A stretch of DNA of 41,744 nt, taken from contig JACMLT010000009.1 in NCBI GenBank assembly GCA_014379455.1, positions 1 through 41,744 on the forward strand, in the 5' to 3' direction. This document shows positions 32,991 through 40,816 of this stretch, in pieces (position 1 is the stretch's first letter; each line of letters starts with the position of its first letter). The notes beneath the pieces are model-generated. The model was not told the origin of the DNA. It saw only the letters and a program-made list of their open reading frames with translations, and did not search any database. The translations under genes and the position numbers were made by a program. The stretch comes from Nitrospiraceae bacterium. GTDB lineage: Bacteria; Nitrospirota; Nitrospiria; Nitrospirales; Nitrospiraceae.

Positions 32991-33767
32991 CTATTTCGCC
33001 TCAAAACTAAATCCTAACGAGGCAGTTCCATCCACCACCACTGTCACGTCTTCCACTTTCTCCCCAAGAGTCGGATGCCACGCCTTGATCCGATACCTCC
33101 CGGCCGGAAGATCCTTGATCGCAAAGGTTCCCTCCAACCCGGTGATCGCGTAATACGGATTGTCAATGGCAAGCCCGTGTCCTTGCATGAATGGATGCAT
33201 GCCACATTGCATGGTCACGTCGCGGCGGCTCCCTGTAAATTTAATGATATCGCTCGTCCCGGCCTTGGTCAACGCCGGCCGATGGAACATGATAAACACG
33301 TGCTCTTGATCCCGTTCATAGAACTGCAAATCGTGTGAGACCGGATCCAGATTTTTCACAGTCAGGGGATGGTTCTCCCGCATGACCGACACAAACGGGA
33401 CGAATTGACAGATATTCGCCTCCAAATTCGTTTCAGCAAAATCAAACGGTTTCCCTTTTTCAATGCCTTCGACTGTCACAATGACATCTTTCAACCCTTG
33501 CTGTGCTCCAACAGAGACTTCTCGAAGCAGCCGATACCCTGACCCATCGGATAATGCCCCGCAATAGACTCGATCATAATATCGGCGAAGCTCAAACGGT
33601 GTAGGCGGTGGAATTTCGCCTGAAAATTGCACCGTCCCAGTGACCGTGCCACCGTTTGATACCGTCATTTCCTCGTAAGCCCAAGCGGCGATCGGGGCAC
33701 TTACGAACATGCTCAGTACGATCGAGTGACAGATAGAAACCACAACGCGCCATCCATGTATAGTCAT
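32991..33767 (-). CDS. periplasmic cupredoxin-like protein with CxxHxxM motif (258 aa)
   Basis: This has the same architecture as the 264-aa protein. A signal peptide ends near SAPIAAWAYEE, then GGTVTGTVQFSGEIPPPTPF. A middle part has FVPFVSVMRENHPLTVKNLDPVSHDLQFYERDQEH. The candidate copper site is MQCGMHPFMQGHGL (Cys-x2-His-x2-Met), and the tail FAIKDLPAGRYRIKAWHP is regulatory-fold-like. It lies directly downstream of the giant multicopper oxidase, separated by a terminator-like hairpin, and is coupled to the 170-aa secreted protein. A natural guess is an electron acceptor or copper donor for the oxidase. Confidence 0.75.
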   Translation of the reverse strand: MTIHGWRVVVSICHSIVLSMFVSAPIAAWAYEEMTVSNGGTVTGTVQFSGEIPPPTPFELRRYYDRVYCGALSDGSGYRLLREVSVGAQQGLKDVIVTVEGIEKGKPFDFAETNLEANICQFVPFVSVMRENHPLTVKNLDPVSHDLQFYERDQEHVFIMFHRPALTKAGTSDIIKFTGSRRDVTMQCGMHPFMQGHGLAIDNPYYAITGLEGTFAIKDLPAGRYRIKAWHPTLGEKVEDVTVVVDGTASLGFSFEAK

Positions 33768-33794
33768 GCTATCACCGTTTAGAAGACAAAATAG

Positions 33795-33822
33795 ATGGGG
33801 GGAGTATGAATACTCCCCCCAT
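33795..33822 (-). terminator. hairpin after the giant multicopper oxidase gene
   Basis: A 13-bp inverted repeat, ATGGGGGGAGTAT and its complement, has only 2 bases between the arms, so a few inner pairs must open. On the minus strand it is followed by CTATTTTGTCTT. It lies 79 bases after the oxidase stop codon and 28 bases before the 258-aa gene, so it may end or thin out transcription between them. Confidence 0.7.
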
Positions 33823-33900
33823 TGTCAGGGCGATCATAACCGCCCCTCACTCGTTCCGCATGATCTTCGCTACTTTAACGAGCCGACGCCATCGCCGTTC

Positions 33901-36900
33901 TTACCGTCCACCTGTCGATGTCCGCGACACGGCTCCGCCATTTTCACTCTCTGCCGTCTTGGTCGGTGGGACCTGGGGCATCAACGGAAGAATCCGCTGA
34001 TCCTCAACCGGCAACACCTTGAAGAGACCCCATTGTCCTGCATTGGCAAACGCCGGACGTTGGTTTTTCCACATATAGTCGCCGACGATCTTATTTGGTC
34101 CGCCTGCGCCCCCTGTCAGGTACGCATTAATCACTTCAGACCCACCGAACTCCATGGTGCTGACCTGGTCGGCACCCTGCGAATACGGCTCATGCGGCCA
34201 TTCATGGCCATCGACGGTGAACAGCTGAACCTGCTCACTGAACGCGCCGAGCACATGGATAGCCACGGGATCTCCAACATGTGCCTGTAACAGCGGCGTC
34301 GCAGGTCCAGCAGCCCCGGCTTTGACACAGCTAAAGAGCTCCGACACGTCACAACCCTTTTCCATCCGCCAGGCAGTCGGTTCCGACTGATAATTCACAG
34401 CCGTAATGCCGGCCACCTGTTGGATGTAGGGCATGAAGCTCACGCCTACGATGTTGTCTTCGTCCTGGAACATCAATGAGAAGGAACGGTAGTTCTTCCG
34501 GTTCTCATTCCCGGGGATCATCCGATCCACGAGCACATCTGCGCGCCAGCTGCTCTTCATCGTCACATCGGCGCCCGTCATTGGATCGCGGTAGTGCGAT
34601 CCCTTGGGGCCGACAATGATCGAGCCGAACAGGCCATTGCGTGGATTTTCGACCACGTTCCCCCAATCTTGAATGAGGGCTGCTAGTTCTCCATATTCCT
34701 GATGAGCATAATAGGTGTATGTCTTGCTCTGCCCAGGACCGATCGTTTGATCGCCCGGGTTGTTGCCGACATTGGCGCCGAACGAATCCTTTGGATCGAA
34801 CGCCATCATATCGACATGGAATCCTGCCCGCTCTTTTGCCATTTCATTTTTCAGATTGATCTTCATGCAATCGCCGACGTTCACATGCAAGGTCAGCGGG
34901 CTCGGCCTCAGTTCGCCTGCCTTGACCTTGCCACGATCGCCGTCGAGTACATACATCTTGCCCTGCTCGTTCCCAAATACCATCTTCCGTTCCAAATCGA
35001 CTTCCATCACGCCCGGCGTCCCTTCGTGGTATCGGATGTTCTGGTCGATCGCAGACACGTTGAAGGTTTTCACTGGAGCGTCTGCCGGACAGATCGACGG
35101 AGCGGACTTTTGAATCTGCTCACGGCTCGGCAAGGGCTTCAGATCCCCCTGCAGTTCATCGAAGACTCGGAAAATTCCCCAACTGCCTTCCGCAAAGTGG
35201 GAGGCACGGCCACTATAGTAGAGATAGTCGCCAGCCTGCTTCTGCGGTCCCCCCGCTGCTGGAATCGCCGGATCGTATCGTTCTCCGATTGCCAGGTGAA
35301 TCGTGCTCCGCGGCATGGCGGTCGTCGAATACCGTTCCATCGGGAACCAATGGCCCGTCACGTGCCAGGTATGCACTTCGTTTGCAGACCCAACCAAGGC
35401 ACGCACCAGAATCGGATCGCCAAGATAGGCCCGCAACAATGGAGTACCTGGATCACCGTGAATACCGGATACGAAGAGTTTCGATGGGTCCGGGTTCTGG
35501 GCTAATCGTACACTCAACGGCTCCACACGCATGCTGTAGCCGCTTCCGGTGGTGGCTTCGCCGCCATTCAGAAACCACATCGGTGACTTATTGATGCGCT
35601 CAGGGAACTGATGGGACGGCGGCCCATCGACGGTGGTCGCCCCCACTCTCGCTTGCGGATTATCGGTCGTGATTAATTCCGCCGTCCGCGCATTGCTGTC
35701 CATGATATGCATCATGACTTCGCGGAAACTTCCACGAATGTGAGCTGAGACCGGCTCCAAGGTATGAATATCTGCAATGGGGCCGCTCCGGATTTCTTTC
35801 CCGGTAACCGGATCGTGATAGGTCGAGCGCGGCGGCTCGGTGATGAATGCGGAGAATAGTCCGTGTCCCCAGGTATCGGTTCCGAAGACATGGTCGTGCC
35901 AATACACCGTACCGAAATCGGAATCGACATACCAGCGCTCACGGATAAATTCGACGCTGGCAATATCATTCTTTTTATGGTCGTACTTCAACGGTGCATC
36001 GAATGTGATGGTCTTTCCATTGATGGTTTTGATCCTTACCACTTCGAAGTACTTTGGATCGTCCATCCCCACACCCAGCTCAATGTTCACATGGAACTTC
36101 GATGCATCGGCCACGGTAATACTGCGCGCGCCGGCTTTCGAATCCGCTGTCTGTACCGTGTTTCCAGGAAGAGGCATCCCCTTAGTAGGCTGCGGATCCG
36201 TCAGCATGGTGAAGGCACGCAGCGACATGTCATACGAAAATCCGATCGTTGGACCATCAGATGCGCTGGTATCGAATTGGAAAAAATGCGGATGGAGGTT
36301 GACCTTGTTCGCCCATCCTGTCCGTGCATCATCCGGTATCTCGTTCTTGTAGATGATGTCGACACAATCGTAGACATTTCCACGAATAACCAACGGGAGC
36401 TGCTTTTTGGGATTTTTGCGAACTTCAGCCTCTTCCTCGTGCAACACAAAAATCATTCCAATGGGGTCGACAAGGGCGGCGGATTTGGCCGTCGCCGGCT
36501 TAAGTGTAATCGGCAGCGTAATGGCATGAGTCGTGTAGAACTTGCGCGGAGAATTTTCAGGACACAAACTCCACGGCCCCTGCTCACCCGGCCTGGCCTG
36601 TTCCGTACTCTTGGTTCCATCTTCGCGCACATGGAACGGTTCTAACCATGGTGCTCCACCATGATTCGGTGCAAAGGGCGGCCGCTTCCCAAGATGTGGA
36701 CGCAGCCAGGGGAACGCCAGCTTCCCAGTTTGCGGATCGAACGTAATGGCCGGACGCTTCAAAGGAGTTGGTGACTCATAATCCGCCCACTTGTGCGGTG
36801 TCTCAGGCTCATTCAGCGCCAATGCACCTTCCCACTTCCAATTCACCACCGTCGCATCATTCGCCTGGGCCTGCTTCACTTGATCTTCGGTCTTGCCGGG

Positions 36901-38643
36901 CAATCCTTGCGGCGGCAACATATACTCGACCCAATCCTTGATGGAGACCTTGACCGGATTGGCTTTCCAATCTGTCTTATCCTTCGTGATCTCCCACTTC
37001 TTCCCGCCATACCAATCCACGGTGGTCCCGACCAGCTTGTCCGAGCTGACCGCGAGCTTGATCTTCCCCTTGCGATCAGGAAGCTCGATGAGCGGCTTCA
37101 TCACGTCAGTTTGGAACCCGGTCGACTGCAACGTGTTGTAGACACGCCAGAATCCCCACATTCCCGTCACATAGTGCTGCGGGATATGGCAGTGAAATAC
37201 AAACTCTCCGGCCAACGCCTGCAAGCCGCCTGACCCACCCTCGGTTACCTCATCGTAAATTTCCGACGGACCGATTGACTGAACGTCTAGCCGGTCCGAC
37301 GGATCGCTGATGGGCGGAAATTTCACCGGGCCGTTCTTTGACAAGGTCGGATCGATCCTGCTGGTGCCCGGCTGTCTGGACCAACGGATGGAACCGCCAT
37401 GCAGATGGTGCGAATGCACGATTTCAGACCCACCGACCATCCGGAACGTAGCCGGATCCCCTAAATATGAGCGGGGAACCGTGGTGGCGGGATCACCAAA
37501 CGTGTAGGACCCATAGCCTTGCGACTCATCGGAAAACCCGACCAGGTGCTCCTGCTGCTCGAGTCGTGTTCCATGTGGTTCGCTGCGATAGTTGAGCAAG
37601 CGCGCCCCCGGCCGGTACGTGTCCGTGTGCGGATCACGCTGTGGCAACATGTCTCCTTTGCGATTCAACAATCTAAACGTTTCGTCTCCTGCCTCATGAT
37701 AGAAAATAACAAATTCGCGGAAGTCCGAGGCGTTCGCCAGATCAATCATGGCCTCCCAGCCGCTCTTCATTTCCTCACCGGTAAACGGGCTCAGATGTCG
37801 AGACCCGCGCTGCTCAACCACAAGCGAACCTAACAGGCCCAGGGAATACTGCTCTCTGGTCGCATGGCTATGGAACGCGCGCCCGCCCACCTGAAGATCC
37901 ATCGGAATGTACCACTCGAACTCGCCCTGCTTCCCTGTTGGCACCAATGCATCAGGATTATTGGCGGTCGCCGGCTTACCCGTGCTGGCGACAAGCATCT
38001 GCGATCCGTTCACGATCATGTTGGTCGGCTCGTCGGTTATCTGATTTCGCAATGTGATTCGGAGACAATCTCCTTGGTTCGCTCGAATGACCAACGGTTG
38101 AATCAGATCACCCTGTAAACCGTTCGACACGGCGCCGGTGGCGAACGTCGGATCGTCGCTTTCCCGCGCAGCCTTGTTCTTCTCTTCCTCCTCACGCACA
38201 CCGGCCACATTTTCGGTCAGCGCATACATATACCCTGGGTAGAAATCTCCAAATCGATTCACGGAAATTTCAACGTTGATCGTCGAAATATCGAAGGCAC
38301 GGACAGGGGCTTGCGCCGGACAGCGAGCCCCTTGCGTGACCTTCACCTTATCCTGATCTTCTGCGACGAGTAGGATACCCTGCTGCATCGCATGGGCTCC
38401 GGCACCCTGGAACGGCCCTTTGCTCTGCACCTGCCGCTCGATTTGCTCGATGGCCTTCGACATCTTATCCATCAGCATCGGACCTGCCTGCACATTCACC
38501 GGTGTCGCCACATCGACAGCGGAATCCACTGCGACATGCGTGTCATGCGACACAACCGCACGCGCGGAATTCGGCTCGGCGAACAAGATACAGGCCGCAA
38601 GCCCCATCATCCCCGCCCCTACCCACTTCTGTGATGCACTCAT
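33901..38643 (-). CDS. giant multicopper oxidase, six apparent cupredoxin domains, MnxG-like
   Basis: Multicopper oxidases take electrons from a substrate at a type 1 copper and reduce oxygen at a three-copper cluster. After a signal sequence (MGLAACILFAEPNSARA) I read six cupredoxin-type units: about 105-280, 390-505, 695-940, 1065-1165, 1185-1350 and 1440-1550. Copper motifs are FHSH (258-260), HSHHLHGG (410-415), HCHIPQHYVTGM (484-495, complete type 1/type 3 signature), NLHPHFF (784-786) and YWHDH (916-918). Units 4-6 have histidines but no complete motif. Six domains and this length resemble MnxG manganese oxidase and ceruloplasmin more than laccases. GAGGAGG lies eight bases before the ATG. 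Substrate (Mn, Fe, Cu or organic) is unknown. The 267-aa plus-strand ORF inside is a shadow. Confidence 0.85.
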   Translation of the reverse strand: MSASQKWVGAGMMGLAACILFAEPNSARAVVSHDTHVAVDSAVDVATPVNVQAGPMLMDKMSKAIEQIERQVQSKGPFQGAGAHAMQQGILLVAEDQDKVKVTQGARCPAQAPVRAFDISTINVEISVNRFGDFYPGYMYALTENVAGVREEEEKNKAARESDDPTFATGAVSNGLQGDLIQPLVIRANQGDCLRITLRNQITDEPTNMIVNGSQMLVASTGKPATANNPDALVPTGKQGEFEWYIPMDLQVGGRAFHSHATREQYSLGLLGSLVVEQRGSRHLSPFTGEEMKSGWEAMIDLANASDFREFVIFYHEAGDETFRLLNRKGDMLPQRDPHTDTYRPGARLLNYRSEPHGTRLEQQEHLVGFSDESQGYGSYTFGDPATTVPRSYLGDPATFRMVGGSEIVHSHHLHGGSIRWSRQPGTSRIDPTLSKNGPVKFPPISDPSDRLDVQSIGPSEIYDEVTEGGSGGLQALAGEFVFHCHIPQHYVTGMWGFWRVYNTLQSTGFQTDVMKPLIELPDRKGKIKLAVSSDKLVGTTVDWYGGKKWEITKDKTDWKANPVKVSIKDWVEYMLPPQGLPGKTEDQVKQAQANDATVVNWKWEGALALNEPETPHKWADYESPTPLKRPAITFDPQTGKLAFPWLRPHLGKRPPFAPNHGGAPWLEPFHVREDGTKSTEQARPGEQGPWSLCPENSPRKFYTTHAITLPITLKPATAKSAALVDPIGMIFVLHEEEAEVRKNPKKQLPLVIRGNVYDCVDIIYKNEIPDDARTGWANKVNLHPHFFQFDTSASDGPTIGFSYDMSLRAFTMLTDPQPTKGMPLPGNTVQTADSKAGARSITVADASKFHVNIELGVGMDDPKYFEVVRIKTINGKTITFDAPLKYDHKKNDIASVEFIRERWYVDSDFGTVYWHDHVFGTDTWGHGLFSAFITEPPRSTYHDPVTGKEIRSGPIADIHTLEPVSAHIRGSFREVMMHIMDSNARTAELITTDNPQARVGATTVDGPPSHQFPERINKSPMWFLNGGEATTGSGYSMRVEPLSVRLAQNPDPSKLFVSGIHGDPGTPLLRAYLGDPILVRALVGSANEVHTWHVTGHWFPMERYSTTAMPRSTIHLAIGERYDPAIPAAGGPQKQAGDYLYYSGRASHFAEGSWGIFRVFDELQGDLKPLPSREQIQKSAPSICPADAPVKTFNVSAIDQNIRYHEGTPGVMEVDLERKMVFGNEQGKMYVLDGDRGKVKAGELRPSPLTLHVNVGDCMKINLKNEMAKERAGFHVDMMAFDPKDSFGANVGNNPGDQTIGPGQSKTYTYYAHQEYGELAALIQDWGNVVENPRNGLFGSIIVGPKGSHYRDPMTGADVTMKSSWRADVLVDRMIPGNENRKNYRSFSLMFQDEDNIVGVSFMPYIQQVAGITAVNYQSEPTAWRMEKGCDVSELFSCVKAGAAGPATPLLQAHVGDPVAIHVLGAFSEQVQLFTVDGHEWPHEPYSQGADQVSTMEFGGSEVINAYLTGGAGGPNKIVGDYMWKNQRPAFANAGQWGLFKVLPVEDQRILPLMPQVPPTKTAESENGGAVSRTSTGGR

Positions 38644-38649
38644 ACGGTA

Positions 38650-38963
38650 AGCCTCCTCCTCAATCGGTCACTATTTGGTCACAATACTGTTTCGACTGTT
38701 TCGGCAATATTTCCATAACTGGTGTCATTATAAATCTGATCACAACTGGGGTATAGATCATAGACAAGGGGTTTGAGTCAAGAGGGGGACGTACCTAGAT
38801 AAAACATAAGTCCGCAAGGGTGAACGCTGAGATCATGGCAGCAAAATCGTGACCGTCGCTTCACGCACAAACACAGCGGTGGGCAACAGGAGAACACGCG
38901 CCCCTGAGTCATACGGGCTGAAAGCATCTTCTTCAATGCGCACCCCTTCGCTTCTGTGTAATA
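38650..38963. other. divergent intergenic region between multicopper oxidase and KimA-type gene
   Basis: This 314-base gap holds the leader of the oxidase gene on the left. It has direct repeats GGTCAC-N5-GGTCAC (38666-38682) and a perfect tandem ACTGTTTCG (38686-38703). To the right lies TGATCACAACTGG and an untranslated stretch before the transporter. I see no further gene; the minus-strand 145-aa ORF is antisense to the transporter start. Confidence 0.5.
38686..38732 (-). promoter_or_regulatory. putative promoter and repeat elements of the multicopper oxidase gene
   Basis: On the minus strand a perfect TATAAT (38732-38727) has no recognisable -35 at normal distance, as expected for an activator-dependent promoter. 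The tandem 9-mer ACTGTTTCG (plus-strand reading, 38686-38703) lies just downstream of the predicted start, in the leader. Confidence 0.4.
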
Positions 38964-40784
38964 ATGACGATTATGTTTCTGAAGCGTTGGCTGGTTGGCG
39001 ATCCACTCAAGAGCACTCAGGCAGCAGACGAACGGCTGTCGAAAACCCTCGCTCTCGCGATCTTTTCCTCGAACGCGATTTCTTCCGTGGCCTATGCCAC
39101 GGAAGAAATTTTGCTCGTGCTGATCCTTGCGGGAACTGCCGCCGTTGCCTGGTCCATTCCTATCAGCTTCGCAATCCTGTTTCTCGTCGTTGTCCTGACC
39201 ATTTCCTATCGCCAAATCATCTACGAATACCCAGAAGGTGGCGGGGCTTACATTGTGGCCCGCAACAATATCGGGGAACTGCCTGCGCTGATCGCCGCCG
39301 GGGCGTTGATGATTGACTATGTGCTCACGGTCGCCGTCAGCGTGGCGGCAGGCATCGCGGCCCTGACCTCAGCCGTGCCGAGTTTGTTCGAGCATCGTGT
39401 AGCCATCGGCCTCACCGCCATCATCTTCATTATCATCATGAATCTTCGCGGCGTGCGGGAGTCGGGGAAGTTCTTCGCCGTCCCTACCTACTTTGCCATC
39501 GGCGCCCTGGGAGTGATGGTGGCAGTCGGAGGTATCCAGGCCCTGCTCGGACAAGCTGCCCCGGCGTCAGCGGACCCCCAGACAACGGTTGAAGACCTGA
39601 CGCTCTTCCTGATCCTTCGCGCATTTGCCGCCGGCTGTTCGGCTGTGACTGGAATGGAGGTCGTCTCGAACGGTGTCAAATCCTTCCGCCGACCGGAGGC
39701 CGAGAATGCCTCGACGACCATGATTTATATGTCGCTGATTCTGGCGGCATTATTTATGGGTATCAGCTTCCTGGCCTCCCACTATGCCATCCTGCCCAAA
39801 GCAGATGAGACGATCGTGTCCCAATTAGCACGTCTCACCTTCGGTGCCGGAGCCCTGTACTACGCGCTCCAGATCGGAACCATGCTGTTGTTAGTGCTTG
39901 CCGCTAACAGCGCCTTTGCCGGCTTCCCTCACCTTGCGTCGATCCTGGCGCGCGACGGCTATATGCCCCGTCAGATGGCGACGTTCGGCGACCGCTTGGT
40001 GTTCTCGAACGGGGTCGTCATTTTAGGGATCTTCGCCTGTTTCCTCCTGGTTCTCTTTCATGGTGACACGCATGCCTTGATTCCGCTCTACGCCGTCGGT
40101 GTGTTCATCTCCTTCACGTTATCCCAATCCGGCATGGTACGCCGATGGCTGACCAAGAAAGGGCCTCATTGGCGAAAGAGCCTGATTGTCAACGGCGCAG
40201 GCGCTGTCATAACCGGCATTGCGACCATCATCCTCGCCAGCACCAAGTTCACACAGGGCGCCTGGATCGTCTTCCTCCTCATTTTCATATTGGTCTTGAT
40301 GTTCCGCTCGATCCACTCTCATTACAAAGCCGTCACTGAACAGATCTCGCTCACGCGTGATCACCGCCCTCCAATTCCACAACGCAATATCGTCATCATT
40401 CCCATCAGTGGCGTCGATCAAGCGGTAATTCGCGCAGTCGATTACGCACGCAGTCGTCCCGGCGAGATTCATGCGGTGATGGTCGATGTGGACATGCAGG
40501 CCACAGCGCGCATACAAATCCAGTGGGCGCAATGGGGCTGTGGCGTCAATTTGCGCGCTCTCCCGTCGCCCTACCGCTCAGTCATGAAGTCCTTGCTCGA
40601 CTACATCGAACAAATTCTCGAAAAGGAACCTGACATCTGGGTGACGGTCGTCATCCCGGAGATTCTTCCCGCCCATTGGTGGCAAAGCATCCTGCACAAC
40701 CAACGCGCACTGTTCCTCAAAACCGCGCTTCTGTTCAAAGATCGCGTCATCCTGATCGACGTACCATTTCACCTGAAACGGTAA
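38964..40784 (+). CDS. KimA-type potassium importer (APC superfamily)
   Basis: KimA (YdaO) of Bacillus subtilis imports potassium with protons. This 606-aa protein matches its layout and length closely: WLVGDPLKSTQAADERLSKTLALAIFSSNAISSVAYATEEIL, SYRQIIYEYPEGGGAYIVARNNIGELP, DYVLTVAVSVAAG, GCSAVTGMEVVSNGVKSFRRPEAENA, VLAANSAFAGFPHLASILARDGYMPRQ and PLYAVGVFISFTLSQSGM. About twelve membrane helices precede a cytoplasmic universal-stress-like domain (about 450-606). The start may be ATG 38964 or 38973; neither has a good ribosome binding site. It is divergent from the multicopper oxidase gene. Confidence 0.85.
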   Translation: MTIMFLKRWLVGDPLKSTQAADERLSKTLALAIFSSNAISSVAYATEEILLVLILAGTAAVAWSIPISFAILFLVVVLTISYRQIIYEYPEGGGAYIVARNNIGELPALIAAGALMIDYVLTVAVSVAAGIAALTSAVPSLFEHRVAIGLTAIIFIIIMNLRGVRESGKFFAVPTYFAIGALGVMVAVGGIQALLGQAAPASADPQTTVEDLTLFLILRAFAAGCSAVTGMEVVSNGVKSFRRPEAENASTTMIYMSLILAALFMGISFLASHYAILPKADETIVSQLARLTFGAGALYYALQIGTMLLLVLAANSAFAGFPHLASILARDGYMPRQMATFGDRLVFSNGVVILGIFACFLLVLFHGDTHALIPLYAVGVFISFTLSQSGMVRRWLTKKGPHWRKSLIVNGAGAVITGIATIILASTKFTQGAWIVFLLIFILVLMFRSIHSHYKAVTEQISLTRDHRPPIPQRNIVIIPISGVDQAVIRAVDYARSRPGEIHAVMVDVDMQATARIQIQWAQWGCGVNLRALPSPYRSVMKSLLDYIEQILEKEPDIWVTVVIPEILPAHWWQSILHNQRALFLKTALLFKDRVILIDVPFHLKR

Positions 40785-40785
40785 C

Positions 40786-40816
40786 CGTGAGGCGTGAAAC
40801 GTGACACGTGAAACGA
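40786..40816. repeat. GTGAAACG-type intergenic repeat, copy 6
   Basis: CCGTGAGGCGTGAAACGTGA and CACGTGAAACGAGG contain three units. This copy lies between the transporter stop codon and the next gene, and it contains that gene's GTG start codon. Confidence 0.55.

Noticed and set aside
34702-35505. 267-aa plus-strand ORF, and others inside the giant oxidase gene
   Set aside because: All lie within a single secure 1580-codon gene with conserved copper motifs; none has coding features of its own.
38750-38963. c-di-AMP (ydaO) riboswitch ahead of the KimA-type gene
   Set aside because: A GGGTGAACGCTGA stretch looked suggestive, but I could not place the other conserved segments of the motif.
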